DNA of 64,000 bases from Kribbella turkmenica (GCF_004348725.1 NZ_SMKR01000006.1:16841-80840), one strand, 5' to 3'. Positions 1 to 8,958 are shown, numbered from the stretch's first letter. A program made the numbers and translations. Notes: generated by a model from the letters alone, not told the origin.

Positions 1-1260
1 GTCCGAAGCCGATCTCGAGTTCAGCACTCTCGACGGCTACAACGGCTACGCCGACAAGCAGATCCGTCCTCTCCTTGGCGGCCTGAAGGTCGGCGCCCTC
101 GATGTCGGCGTAATGGACTACCGGTACGCCGAGCTCCGCCGTTGCCGCGACCACTGCAAGAACACCAAAGGTGAGGTCGACCCAGAACCACCCGCGAGCA
201 CGCATGCGATGAGCGATGCAGACCACACACCTGCAAGCCGCTCGCAGCTTCAACGATCCGTCAGATTCACTGCATCCTCTACGGCGCTCTGCGACGCGCG
301 GTGCGCCCGAAGTGGGTCACAACCAATCGATCGCCGACGCAGAGCCGCCCGCGGCTCCGAAGGGCAACCCCGCGCCCATCTACGCCGGAGCAGGCTGCCC
401 GCATCATCAACGAGGCCTTCAAAGACCCAGACTGGGAACCCTCATCTGGCTGACCATGATCACGGGCCAACGCCGCGACGAACTCTGCGCAATCCGCTGG
501 CATCACGTCGACTGGACAACGCCGTCCTTCATCTCGAGAAAGCCATCGGCCAGCGCAGTGGAAGGAAATGGGCGAAGGACACCAAGGCCCACCAGGACCG
601 CCGCATCACCCTCGACCCCGATACCACCGAGCTCCTCCGCGAGCACAAGGCCCGCTCGACCGCCCGCGCCGAGCAGCTCCAAATCGAGCTCGCAGACGAC
701 TCATTCGCCTTCTCACTCGCCCCGGACCGATCCACCCACCTGATCCCTGACTCCGTCACCCAGCGCTACAGCAAGCTGGCCAGTCGCCTCAGGATCAAGA
801 CCACGCTTCACAAGCTTTGCCACTGCTCCGCCACCGAGCTGATCGCCGCAGGCGTTGACATCCGAACCGTCGCCGGCCGCCTAGGCCACGGCGGCGGCGG
901 AACTACCCCATGCGCGCCTACACCGTCCGGGTCTCCGAATCCGACCAGCGCGCCGCTGGCACGCTCGCCTCCCGCATTCCCAGTCGGCCAAGGGTCGCAG
1001 ACGCGGCAACCATCGCCATCACCGATCCTGGCCCCACGAGTCCCTACGAGAAGCTCGCCGTAGGCCTCCGAGCCCGGATCATCCAAGGCGAGCTCCGCCC
1101 AGGCCGACCTATCCCGTCCTCAGGGAACTCGCCGCCCACGGCACCTCAGTCTCAACGGCCCAACGCGCAGGAGAACTCCTCGCCGAGTGGGGCCTCGTCG
1201 AACTCATCTCCGGCTGTCGCACCCTCGTCAAGAACGTCATGCGGCCACAGAACCGATTGT
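1..1260 (+). pseudogene. Decayed tyrosine recombinase (integrase) with GntR-like C-terminal tail, 5' end outside window
   Basis: Pieces of one actinobacterial phage-type integrase can be read in order through several frames. An N-terminal SAM-like part (TLDGYNGYADKQIRPLLGG) runs from base 2. The middle (LGTLIWLTMITGQRRDELCAIRW) is in another frame near 437-505. The catalytic C-terminal part (AAGVDIRTVAGRLGHGG) is near 838-900, and the tail with the nucleophile tyrosine (RAYTVRVSESDQRAAGTL) follows in yet another frame from about 910. A winged-helix GntR-like segment (SPYEKLAVGLRARIIQGEL) follows and is itself frameshifted near 1118, resuming as RELAAHGTSVSTAQRA. The HxxR catalytic motif reads LHKLCH, so the arginine is replaced by cysteine. 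With at least three frameshifts the gene is dead. It marks an old integrated element; the true start lies before the window. Confidence 0.8.
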
Positions 1261-1434
1261 CGCAACGCCAGCCATCGGCAGCAGCGAGAAAGCTCATGTG
1301 CCCGAGGGACGGCGTCGAACACTGACCTCGAGGTCCGCCGCCTTCGCGAGTTGATCGCGAGGTTCCGCGCCGAAGCCCACCCCGATAACACGACCGATCT
1401 CCGCCGTCCGATCGCCCGCGTCGGGCCGTCTGCG

Positions 1435-1875
1435 TCACCCTCGCGCCCTCTGGCTTTGCTGGCCAGTCCCAGGCTTCGGCCACCGTGCCTCGGCGGCTCG
1501 ACGCAAGAGGTGGAGAAACGCCGCGAGGCCGAGGACATAGAACACCGAGGTAAGAAGTCCAGCGACAGCGAACGCGAGGTGCTTCTCAGGAATCCAGCGG
1601 GCCGCTGACGCTGCCCCTGGAACGACGGCCAGCGCCACGAGGTTGAGTGTGCCGTGCTCACTTGGCGTGAGGGCATAATCGGATGGCTGCTGCGCTCGTG
1701 CGGTGAGGCCGACGAGCAGGTATCCAGCGAGGGCGCCAACCACAAATAGCCATACTGCTAGTGGAGACGGCTTTGGCCAGTGGCTCGTAATCGTCGCCAG
1801 CACTCCGCCGACCGATAGCGTGAAGCCCTGTGGAACGCCCAACTGGCGGGCGACTCCCTTGATGTCGCCGAGCAT
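1435..1875 (-). CDS. Small integral membrane protein of unknown function
   Basis: A 146-residue protein I cannot assign to a family. It has three or four hydrophobic stretches: one near residues 18-30, one clear helix near 40-57 (LAVWLFVVGALAGYLLVGL), one near 75-92 and one near 101-123, followed by a basic C-terminal tail rich in R/K. A TAGGAG ribosome-binding site lies five bases before the ATG, which supports a real gene. It sits between two pseudogenes, on the strand opposite the integrase remnant, so it may be cargo of a decayed element. The sequence gives no information on substrate or role. Confidence 0.5.
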   Translation of the reverse strand: MLGDIKGVARQLGVPQGFTLSVGGVLATITSHWPKPSPLAVWLFVVGALAGYLLVGLTARAQQPSDYALTPSEHGTLNLVALAVVPGAASAARWIPEKHLAFAVAGLLTSVFYVLGLAAFLHLLRRAAEARWPKPGTGQQSQRARG

Positions 1876-1883
1876 CTGGACTC

Positions 1884-2152
1884 CTATCCGTGCCGTGCCT
1901 GAACCACGGCGCTCTCATCGAGTTCGAACACTGAGGGCTACCCCGGGAGCGCGAGGAGGCTGCCGGTGTCGGCGACAAGATTCGCAGGCACTCGCGTCCG
2001 TCGACCATCAGTCCGTAGACGTGCAGCCGCCCAACGAACACGGCATCTGCGCCGACGGCAATGGTCTTGTTGACGTCGGAGCATCGTTTGATGCCACCGT
2101 TCAAATGGACAGGGACGTCCGCTCCGACGAAGCCTTGCAATGACGGGAGCAC
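1884..2152 (-). pseudogene. 3' remnant of an FMN-dependent alpha-hydroxy-acid oxidising enzyme (lactate 2-monooxygenase / LldD family)
   Basis: The first part in one frame reads VPVHLNGGIKRCSDVNK then GADAVFVGRLHVYGLMVDG. This corresponds to the conserved C-terminal FMN phosphate-binding region of the LldD/lactate monooxygenase family (typically hDGGIRRGxDVhKAhALGADAVhhGRPhhYGL). After a frameshift near 1990 it continues as NLVADTGSLLALPG, an in-frame stop, then PSVFELDESAVVQA, which matches the usual family C terminus. Only the last quarter of the gene remains, with one frameshift and one stop, so it is a relic. Identification rests on motif recall, not on a search. Confidence 0.6.
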
Positions 2153-2609
2153 GCAGAGCGGGCACAGACGCTGACGCCCTCGTCCTAACCTAGGCGGTCG
2201 GGGACTTCGATCGGGGCCGGGTCAGCGTTGGCGAACCAGGTGTTGCCGCCTGATATGGCCGTGTATCGACCGGCCAATTCGATGCTGTACACGACCGGGC
2301 GGTTCGGAGTAGTCCGCGTCACAGAACCGGAGTGCGCGCCCGAGTCGCGGACTCTCCGATTCGCATGGAGAGTGGCTCCACCAGTACAACCGCCACTTCC
2401 CCACTCAGCCCTCGGCGGCCACTTACCATCCGCTTAACCAATCTGCCTGGACATGGCACCTGAGCCTCGATCGACGGTGGCGGCTTCGACCCCCGGCCAC
2501 CACGGCTGAGGAATCCCACGTGAACTGGCGGCGCAGGAGTGGTGGTGCACCGCCCGGTGTCCGGGTCCCTATTTCACCCAAGAGTTTGGCCATCTCGAGA
2601 ATCTCTGAA
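2153..2609. other. Gene-poor stretch between the oxidase remnant and the dehalogenase gene
   Basis: No convincing gene is seen. An open minus-strand frame without a good start ends at about 2194 with NTWFANADPAPIEVPDRLG; it looks protein-like but I could not connect it to a family, and open frames of this length are expected by chance at this GC content. Near 2594-2622 there are short inverted repeats (gagaatctctgaatcagagag) just past the dehalogenase stop codon, which could act as a weak terminator. Confidence 0.4.
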
Positions 2610-3305
2610 TCAGAGAGACTCCTTATCGATAACGTCGCGCAGTTCGGTGAGCGAACTGACAGTCGTCAACGGGTGCTCGTCGAGGCCGTCGAATGGGCCG
2701 CCGGATCGATTGACCCATGCGGTGGCAAGGCCCGCCGCATGGGCACCGTCGATGTCGAAAGCGTTGCACGAGACCAGTCGAACAGATGCGACATCGGCGT
2801 CCAGTGTTTCGACGAGATGGTGGTAGACGATCGCCGCCGGTTTGAAAGCGCGCACTGGGTCGATGCTGACCCAACTGTCCAAGTCCTTGCCCAACCCGCT
2901 GTTGGCCAAGCAGTTGCCGATCATGTCCGGGCTGCCGTTGGAGAAAACGACCAGCCTGTGCCCCGCTGCTCTGAGGTCCCGCAGTGCTGGGGCGGCATCC
3001 TCGAACGGCTGCAGGTGATCGTACAGCGCGGTCAGGTCGGCGTGTTGCTCGGGAGACAGGCTGACGTCGCAGGCTGCGGCAGCGAACCGTAAGGCCTGTT
3101 CAGTCGCCCACCGGAAGTCACGGTACCGATCCATCACTGTGGCCCGGAACGAGTACTCGACCTGCTTCTGCCGCCACAGGCCGGCGATCGCCCGGCCGTC
3201 GCCACCCGGGAGCATCCGATCGAGTTCCGCTGCGATCGCGATCGGATCGACGAGTGTGCCGTACAAGTCGAAGGCCAGCACCGACGGTCTGGTCGACGAG
3301 GTCAC
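2610..3305 (-). CDS. Haloacid dehalogenase, type II (L-2-haloacid dehalogenase-like HAD hydrolase)
   Basis: A 231-residue HAD-superfamily hydrolase. Motif I is FDLYGTLVD (residues 11-19, nucleophile Asp12); motif II is VFSNGS near 119-124; motif III Lys is in the segment AFKPA near 155; the acidic motif IV is SCNAFDIDGA near 179-188. This set, with LYGTLxD and SxNxxD, is typical of type II (S)-2-haloacid dehalogenases, which hydrolyse 2-haloalkanoic acids to 2-hydroxy acids. Length fits the family. It is the last gene of a minus-strand run that starts with a GMC dehydrogenase, 58 bases after the SDR gene. The true substrate is unknown; many members act on phosphorylated or other small acids. 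Confidence 0.8.
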   Translation of the reverse strand: MTSSTRPSVLAFDLYGTLVDPIAIAAELDRMLPGGDGRAIAGLWRQKQVEYSFRATVMDRYRDFRWATEQALRFAAAACDVSLSPEQHADLTALYDHLQPFEDAAPALRDLRAAGHRLVVFSNGSPDMIGNCLANSGLGKDLDSWVSIDPVRAFKPAAIVYHHLVETLDADVASVRLVSCNAFDIDGAHAAGLATAWVNRSGGPFDGLDEHPLTTVSSLTELRDVIDKESL

Positions 3306-3363
3306 ACCGCACCTCCTGCAAATGATTGCTGCCCGCAGCGACGGCCGAGTCCATGCTGCAGGC

Positions 3364-4122
3364 TCATGAGGTGATCCCGCCGTCGACGATGAGGGCCTGC
3401 CCCGTCATGTACGACGCGGCATCCGAGGCCAGGAAGGCTAGTGCCTCGGCCATCTCCGACGGCCGCCCCTGCCGTGCGAGCGGAACCTCGGCCGCCACCA
3501 TTGCCTGGTGAGCCGCTTCGCCGCCCATGAAGGTGACGACCGGATCGTTGAAGGGAGTGTCGACCCACCCAGGGCACAGGCACAGCACCCGGATGTTGTC
3601 GGCGGCAACCTCGACGGCCAGCGTCCGGGTGAACGACACGATGGCGCCTTTGGAGGCCGAGTAGGCGGTCAGGCCACTGATGCCCTTCAGTGCCGCAATG
3701 GAGGCGACCGACACGAACTGTCCGCCGCCCGCCGCCCGCAGATGCGGTACCGCGTATTTCGCCGTCAGGAACACCGATCGCACGTTCACCGCGAACTGCT
3801 GGTCCCAGGAATCCGGATCGGTCTCCGCGACCGGGGCCGAGCGCTGGATTCCAGCCACGTTGATCACCGTGTCGAGTCCGCCCATCGCGTGCGCCGCGGT
3901 ATTGATCAAATTCTCGACCGACTTCGCGTCGGACACGTCGGCCCACAGGGCCGATGCCTTGCCACCTGCCGATCCGATCTGCTCCGCCGCGGCGCTGATG
4001 CCGTCGCCGTTGACATCGGCCAGCACGACCTGCGCGCCTTCGCTAGCCAGCAGCTTCGCGGTTCCCTCCCCGATTCCCGAGGCAGCACCGGTGACGATCG
4101 CCCGACGTCCCGTGTACCGCAC
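3364..4122 (-). CDS. SDR family NAD(P)-dependent oxidoreductase
   Basis: A 252-residue classical short-chain dehydrogenase. It has the glycine-rich cofactor motif TGAASGIG (about residues 11-18), an Asp at the end of the second strand (VVLADVNGD) suggesting NAD preference, the NVAG motif near 89, a catalytic Ser around 139-141, and the YSASK motif near 154-158. The start is GTG, one base past the stop of the upstream GlcG-like gene, so the two are translationally linked. It probably oxidises an alcohol or reduces a ketone in the pathway formed with the GMC dehydrogenase and the dehalogenase. The substrate cannot be read from the sequence. Confidence 0.85.
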   Translation of the reverse strand: MRYTGRRAIVTGAASGIGEGTAKLLASEGAQVVLADVNGDGISAAAEQIGSAGGKASALWADVSDAKSVENLINTAAHAMGGLDTVINVAGIQRSAPVAETDPDSWDQQFAVNVRSVFLTAKYAVPHLRAAGGGQFVSVASIAALKGISGLTAYSASKGAIVSFTRTLAVEVAADNIRVLCLCPGWVDTPFNDPVVTFMGGEAAHQAMVAAEVPLARQGRPSEMAEALAFLASDAASYMTGQALIVDGGITS

Positions 4123-4123
4123 G

Positions 4124-4531
4124 TCAGCCTACCCACGTCGCGGCCGCTGCCTTGGCGACGGCGTCGTCCTGGTCGGGTGATCCACCTGCAGCGCCGACGG
4201 CTCCGACGAGGGTGTCGCCGTCGAGCAGCGGTACTCCGCCGCCGAACGGGATGAACGGGCGACCATCGGCGCCGCTGAGACCATAGAAGGGTCCGCCCGG
4301 CTGGACCAGTGCGGACAGGTCCGCGGTCGGCATCTTAAGTGATCCCGCCGTATATGCCTTGGCCTGCGACACCTCCAGGCTCGCCAGTATCGCGCCGTCG
4401 CTGCGCCCGAAGGCCAACAGGTTCCGTCCGGAATCGACCACGGCCACACTCGATGGAGAGCCCATCTCAGCCGCTGCCTGGATGCCTGCGGCAACGATGG
4501 CTGCCGCCTGTGCGTAGTCCAATTGAGTCAT
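4124..4531 (-). CDS. GlcG/HbpS-family heme-degrading-domain protein
   Basis: A 135-residue protein of the GlcG/HbpS (DUF336) fold, recognised from the core SSVAVVDSGRNLLAFGRSDGA and the glycine-rich C-terminal half with FGGGVPLLDGDTLVGAVG. Family members are found next to glycolate, propanediol or heme-related genes. Some (HbpS) bind heme, while others are used as accessory proteins of dehydrogenases with no known reaction. The ATG at 4531 was chosen because a GGAG sits five bases upstream; a longer in-frame extension to 4645 has no site and an unlikely Pro/Gln-rich composition. It lies 29 bases after the GMC dehydrogenase stop and one base before the SDR start, so it is part of that operon. 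Confidence 0.8.
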   Translation of the reverse strand: MTQLDYAQAAAIVAAGIQAAAEMGSPSSVAVVDSGRNLLAFGRSDGAILASLEVSQAKAYTAGSLKMPTADLSALVQPGGPFYGLSGADGRPFIPFGGGVPLLDGDTLVGAVGAAGGSPDQDDAVAKAAAATWVG

Positions 4532-4560
4532 CTGCGCTCCTCGACTGCTAATTCGTCCGG

Positions 4561-6213
4561 TCACAGCGCCGGCGAGAGTTCCTTGGTCTGGGTCTTGGTC
4601 TGGGACAGGATCTGCCGGTGGTTGCGTTTGATGTATTCCGCGCACCGCACGGCCAGAGCGCCGATCGTGCTAGTCGGGTTGACCGCGGCACCGGTGGTCA
4701 GCGAACTGCCGTCCACGATGAACAGGTTCGGGACCTCCCACGACTGGTTGTATGCGTTCACGACCGAGTCGTCTGGCGTGTTACCCATCCGGCAGGTCCC
4801 CATCAGATGCCACGCAGGAGGCGGATGCATCGGTCCCGTGATGTTTGTTTCGGTGGCGCCCGCGGCCTCGGCGGCCTCCTTCAGCCGCTCGGTGCCAAAG
4901 GTGGCCAGAGAGATGTCGTTCTCGCCCAGGCTGTACTCGATGTGGGCGGCGGGCAAACCGCTGGAGTCGATCGCGCTCGGGTCCAGCGTGACCCGGTTCT
5001 CCGGTCGGGGAATGTCGTCGCCCTGCATGAACGAGACCACATGGTGGCCGAAGTGCTTGTTGAACGAAGGGCGGTGAGCCGCACCCCAGGGATCCGGAGC
5101 GGCGGTGTGGGTACCCATCGCACTATAGGCCGCGCCGAAGCTGCCCAGCGTCAGGAAGGTCATACCGTTGACGAAGTCATGGGAGGCATCGGTGTCGTAG
5201 AACTGCTGCGAATGCACCGAGCAGCCGACCGCACCCTTGTAGCCCTCGATCGGATCCTCGAACCACATGTCGGCGAACGACCAGGTGTGATGCATCAAGT
5301 GTGTTCCGACCATTCCGTTGGAATTGCACAGCCCGTCGGGATGCCCCTTCTGGGCAGACATCAGCAGCAGGCGCGGAGAACCCACGCCGTTCGCAGCCAG
5401 CACGACCAGGTCCGCCTTGATTTCGTGCCGGGCACCGGTGAGCCGGTCGATGTAGATCGCACCAGTCGCCCTGCCGTTGCGGGTGGTGATCGACTCGACG
5501 CGGGCGAAGGTCCGCAGGTCGACGCCGTTCCGCAACGCCTTCGGCCAGTATGCGACATCGGCAGAACCGAGCGAGCCCCGTGGGCAGCCACTCAGGCAGT
5601 TGCCACAGGAGTTGCAGCTGAACCGGCCGTCCTGGCCGCGGGTCAGGATCGCGTTCTCCGTCGGCCACCATTGCCAGCCGAGCCGCTGCCAGGCCTCCGC
5701 CATCCGGCGACCGCCCTTGCCGGGTTTGATCGGCGGTCCACCCGGGGCCGGCCGGGGCGGATACATCGGATCGCCGGCCAGCCCGGAGATCCCGACCTCC
5801 GCGTCGTTGATGTCGTAGTACGGCGCCAGGTCCTCATAACTGATCGGCCAGTCGATCGTGCCACCGACACCGTGCTCGGTACCCTTCCGGAAGTCGACCG
5901 GCTTGTACCGGAACCAGTGCCCCGCGTAATGGACGGTGCTGCCACCGACGACGTTCATCAGACGCGGGCTGGTCAGGCCGGTGATCGGATAGTCCTCGGG
6001 GTTCTGCCGCAGGTTCGGATCGAACGCCCACGACCGGTACTTCTCGATTTCCCACTCGTCGTGGAAATGAGGAAACTGGGTAGGATGGACCCAGTCGCCT
6101 TGTTCCAGGCAGGTGACGCGGATTCCGGCGTCGCTGAGTCGCTTGCTCACCGCCGCGCCACCCATCCCGGAACCGATCACCAGAACGTCGGTGGTGTTGT
6201 CGAATGTGGTCAT
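4561..6213 (-). CDS. GMC-family FAD oxidoreductase, gluconate 2-dehydrogenase alpha-like
   Basis: A 550-residue flavoprotein. The ADP-binding motif is VIGSGMGGAAVSKRL near residues 12-26. The middle holds CNSCGNCLSGCPRGSLGSADVAYWP (near 200-224), the cysteine-rich segment seen in membrane-type gluconate/2-keto-gluconate/fructose dehydrogenase large subunits. The C terminus has the GMC C-domain HLMGTCRMG (His near 468) and the TIGALAVRCAEYI end. Such enzymes oxidise sugar alcohols or other primary and secondary alcohols and pass electrons to a partner. The partner here is the subunit-3-like protein immediately upstream; no cytochrome c subunit is adjacent. A GGAGGA site precedes the ATG by eight bases. 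No signal peptide is visible, so export would have to be through the partner. Confidence 0.85.
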   Translation of the reverse strand: MTTFDNTTDVLVIGSGMGGAAVSKRLSDAGIRVTCLEQGDWVHPTQFPHFHDEWEIEKYRSWAFDPNLRQNPEDYPITGLTSPRLMNVVGGSTVHYAGHWFRYKPVDFRKGTEHGVGGTIDWPISYEDLAPYYDINDAEVGISGLAGDPMYPPRPAPGGPPIKPGKGGRRMAEAWQRLGWQWWPTENAILTRGQDGRFSCNSCGNCLSGCPRGSLGSADVAYWPKALRNGVDLRTFARVESITTRNGRATGAIYIDRLTGARHEIKADLVVLAANGVGSPRLLLMSAQKGHPDGLCNSNGMVGTHLMHHTWSFADMWFEDPIEGYKGAVGCSVHSQQFYDTDASHDFVNGMTFLTLGSFGAAYSAMGTHTAAPDPWGAAHRPSFNKHFGHHVVSFMQGDDIPRPENRVTLDPSAIDSSGLPAAHIEYSLGENDISLATFGTERLKEAAEAAGATETNITGPMHPPPAWHLMGTCRMGNTPDDSVVNAYNQSWEVPNLFIVDGSSLTTGAAVNPTSTIGALAVRCAEYIKRNHRQILSQTKTQTKELSPAL

Positions 6214-6274
6214 CAGTGCGATTCCTCCGTGCGTAGTCGTGGCGTGACAGCGAACTGGCTGGGTGCGATGGCTG

Positions 6275-6859
6275 TCACGGGCGTGCCTTCACCGTGGTCC
6301 GGACAACGTCAGTTGTGCGGATGTACGAGCCGACACCGGGCGGAATCAGGTCGTCCCAGTCGGCCGTGGTCTGGTCGTAGCCCCGTGGCAGCGGAGCCCC
6401 GTGATAGTCACGCCCTGCCGGCAGAGACCGCAGGGCGACCAGTACAGCTGGCCGTGAGTAATAGCCGCCGTACGTCAACGCCCGCAACTGCCCGAAGAAG
6501 TCGGGCTCGTCGCGCTCCAAGTTCGCCAACTGGTTGACCCGGCCGGCGGAGTTCGCCGCCAGGAAGTCATCAGCCAAGGCGTCCACCGCGGCCTTGAACT
6601 CTGTCTCGCGAGCGTAGGGGAAGCGGTTAACGACAATGTCCGCAGGAGTGACGTAGCGGGTGAAGAACTCCTCGACGACCCCCACCGAACTGGGCGCCGG
6701 GAATCCGTCGCCCGCGGGAATCAGTTCGTCCGCGATCGCCCCAAGCGCCGCGATCTGCCGATCCGTGAACACCACTGGAACCGGATTTCCGCCCAGTTGA
6801 GAACTGTCGGCGCGGAACCGGTCCCGCGGATCTTCCAACGGAATGACGACACTAGCCAT
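6275..6859 (-). CDS. Gluconate 2-dehydrogenase subunit 3 (gamma) family protein
   Basis: A 194-residue small subunit. It carries the hallmark segment FTDRQIAALGAIADELIPAGD (near residues 36-56) and the later YARETEFKAAVDALAD and FFGQLRALTYGGYYSRP segments typical of gluconate 2-dehydrogenase subunit 3. Subunit 3 proteins accompany GMC large subunits, are often exported by Tat, and help fold or export the flavoprotein. In this copy no twin-arginine signal is visible at the chosen start. The ATG at 6859 has an AGGAGG site and is preferred over an upstream in-frame ATG that would overlap the promoter region. It is the first gene of the minus-strand operon and faces the Fis-type regulator. Confidence 0.8.
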   Translation of the reverse strand: MASVVIPLEDPRDRFRADSSQLGGNPVPVVFTDRQIAALGAIADELIPAGDGFPAPSSVGVVEEFFTRYVTPADIVVNRFPYARETEFKAAVDALADDFLAANSAGRVNQLANLERDEPDFFGQLRALTYGGYYSRPAVLVALRSLPAGRDYHGAPLPRGYDQTTADWDDLIPPGVGSYIRTTDVVRTTVKARP

Positions 6860-6923
6860 GAGGACCTCCTGCACAGGATGACAACCAAGTTTCGGCAAGT
6901 TTGCCGTCAAATGACCCGCGGTA

Positions 6924-6944
6924 AGTGTTCCGATCAGGAACACT
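6924..6944. promoter_or_regulatory. Perfect palindrome, likely operator between dehydrogenase operon and Fis-type regulator
   Basis: The arms AGTGTTCC (6924-6931) and GGAACACT (6937-6944) are exact inverted repeats around a five-base spacer GATCA. The site lies 65 bases upstream of the subunit-3 ATG and 83 bases upstream of the regulator ATG. That position and symmetry suit the binding site of the divergent Fis-type activator. The assignment is an inference from symmetry and position. Confidence 0.6.
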
Positions 6945-7026
6945 CGCCGAGACTGCGAAGCGTCACCGACCAGCGGTCCCAGTTGCAGCTGTTGACGCCG
7001 GCACGGGTCATCGACACCCTCTAGCT

Positions 7027-8679
7027 ATGGCTTCTGACGTCGTAGCCGATCTTCGGCACCTGCGCCCGGAAATCGCTCTGTCCTGGCAACGGTCTCTGCT
7101 ATGCGGCTTGACACCTGACGAGCCGAGGGAGCCCGCGACCATCCCGGAGATCGACCGCAGCAGCCGACTGCTCGACGCTGCGCGACCAATACTCGAGCAA
7201 CTGGCCGACGACCTGTCGGGCACCGACTTCTGCCTGCTGCTCGCTAACCGCAACGCGTGCATCGTCGATCGCTACTCCAGCGGGCCGGGCATCGCCCGGC
7301 AACTCGACGGAATCGGTGCCGTCGTCGGCAGACCGTTCACCGAGGAGCTGACCGGCACCAACTCGATCGGCACCGCCCTCGAACTGCGGCACGGGGTTGC
7401 CGTCAACGGCAAAGAACACTTCATCGCCGCGATGAAACGGTTCAGCTGCTACGGCCAGCCCATCCTGCATCCGATCACCCGACGGGTCGAGGCGATCCTC
7501 GAGATCACCAGCCCCGTTCAAATCGCGCCCCGGCTCTGGATCCCGATAATCAATCGCGCGGCGAAGGACATCGAGCACCGCCTTCGAGCTGGGGCACGGC
7601 TGGCTGAGCAACGGATGCTCGCCGCGTACGAGGAGGCTTGTGGACGGGGCCGCCGGCCCGTGGTCGTCCTCGGCGACAACCTAGTGCTGGCCAACCCAGC
7701 GGCGGTCGACCTGCTGCACATCGCCGACCACGCGCTGTTGCGAGAGATGGCCGCTCAGCCGGGCGCGGCACCCCGCTGGGAGCAGAACATCCTGCTCGAG
7801 TCCGGTCTCAGGTCCGCCGTCACGTTCGAACGGATCCCGGACAGCAACGGCGCCGGCCTCTTTGACATCACTGTGCTGGATCGTCCACGCCTCCCGGTAC
7901 CGCGGCTTGCCGGCGTCAGCGGACCCAGCGAGGCCCTGTCCGACCAGTTGGCGAACTGGAGGGTCCGACGCGCGCCCCTCGTGATCGCCGGCGAAGCCGG
8001 CACCGGTCGTACGACCGTTGCCCGCCAGTTGGCCGGCTCGTTGCCGATGGCTACCGTCGACCCGATCACCCTGGCCAAGGAGACAGCCGCCGGCGAGCCG
8101 ACATGGCCATCGCCGGGGACTTTGCTCGTCGTCGACGGAGTCGGAACACTTCCCGACGACGTCGCCAGCCGGCTCCGTCGGCTGCTACGTGATACCCAGA
8201 CCTGGTTCGCGCTCATCAGCTCGCCACTGGTGTCTATGACCGGTCCCAACGCCGAGCTCGTGTCCCTCTGCTTGAACCGCGTACAACTGCAGCCGTTGCG
8301 CTATCAGCAGGAAGACTTCACACAGATCGTGAACGAGATACTCAGGCGCCTCGCGCCGGGCCGTACGGCAGGGCTCGACGGCCGCACCTGGAACGCACTG
8401 CGAGGACAGCCCTGGCCTGGCAACTATCGAGAGCTAACTGATGTCCTGCACTTTGCGCTGAACCATAACCCAGCCGGCCCGCTTCGGCCTGAGGATCTTC
8501 CCCCAGCCTACCGGCGGGTCCACTCGAAGCACCAGCTGACACATCTGGAACAGGTCGAACGGGACACGATCCTGCGGATGCTCGAGGATCTCCAAGGCAA
8601 CAAGGCGAGAACCGCGCACGCGCTTGGAATCGGCCGGACGACGCTGTACCGCCGACTCCGCGAACTCGGCATCGACTGA
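7027..8679 (+). CDS. AcoR-like GAF / degenerate AAA / Fis-HTH transcriptional activator
   Basis: A 550-residue regulator. The N-terminal GAF-like region (about 50-200) includes SGPGIARQLDGIGAVVGR and ELTGTNSIGTALELRHGVAVNGKEHF, the signature of the AcoR/MimR (acetoin, glycol, monooxygenase) activators. A P-loop-like GEAGTGRTTVAR follows near 323-334, then LLVVDGVGTLPDDVASRLRRLL. The C terminus is a Fis helix-turn-helix (NKARTAHALGIGRTTLYRRLRELGI). The GAFTGA loop that contacts sigma-54 is absent, as expected in actinobacteria, which lack sigma-54. The ATG at 7027 is preferred; an upstream in-frame ATG would extend through the palindrome. It probably senses a glycol or aromatic effector and activates the divergent dehydrogenase operon (inference). 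Confidence 0.85.
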   Translation: MASDVVADLRHLRPEIALSWQRSLLCGLTPDEPREPATIPEIDRSSRLLDAARPILEQLADDLSGTDFCLLLANRNACIVDRYSSGPGIARQLDGIGAVVGRPFTEELTGTNSIGTALELRHGVAVNGKEHFIAAMKRFSCYGQPILHPITRRVEAILEITSPVQIAPRLWIPIINRAAKDIEHRLRAGARLAEQRMLAAYEEACGRGRRPVVVLGDNLVLANPAAVDLLHIADHALLREMAAQPGAAPRWEQNILLESGLRSAVTFERIPDSNGAGLFDITVLDRPRLPVPRLAGVSGPSEALSDQLANWRVRRAPLVIAGEAGTGRTTVARQLAGSLPMATVDPITLAKETAAGEPTWPSPGTLLVVDGVGTLPDDVASRLRRLLRDTQTWFALISSPLVSMTGPNAELVSLCLNRVQLQPLRYQQEDFTQIVNEILRRLAPGRTAGLDGRTWNALRGQPWPGNYRELTDVLHFALNHNPAGPLRPEDLPPAYRRVHSKHQLTHLEQVERDTILRMLEDLQGNKARTAHALGIGRTTLYRRLRELGID

Positions 8680-8897
8680 AGTGCCGCGCTCGTCACGCAC
8701 CTTCCGTGCCTGGCAAAAATGGAAAGGGGCTGTGCAGTGCGGTTGCGGCCGGAGGCCACGCACGTCACGAGGGACGCGCAAAACCTCGTCGTTCCGCCCC
8801 TCCGATGCGAGCCTGCCGTGCTGATCGACGGCCCAGACATGAAGCTTGGGTCATCCCATCGAAGTCACGTCAGGCGCGGCCTGCGTGATCCTAAAGT

Positions 8898-8941
8898 GTT
8901 CCTCCGGTCGACGCTCCGATTGCGACGTCGACCGGAGGAAC
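8898..8941. terminator. Strong bidirectional hairpin between convergent genes
   Basis: The arms GTTCCTCCGGTCGACG (8898-8913) and CGTCGACCGGAGGAAC (8926-8941) are a perfect 16-base inverted repeat with a 12-base loop. It lies just after the minus-strand DUF6351 gene stop and 218 bases after the plus-strand regulator stop, so it can end transcription from both sides. There is no T-tract, which is usual for actinobacterial terminators. Confidence 0.75.
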
Positions 8942-8958
8942 GCACGCTAGGCAAGCGG

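Noticed and set aside
2197..2440. Minus-strand frame ending NTWFANADPAPIEVPDRLG
   Set aside because: Looks like a protein end but has no start, no recognisable family and is of a length expected by chance at this GC content.
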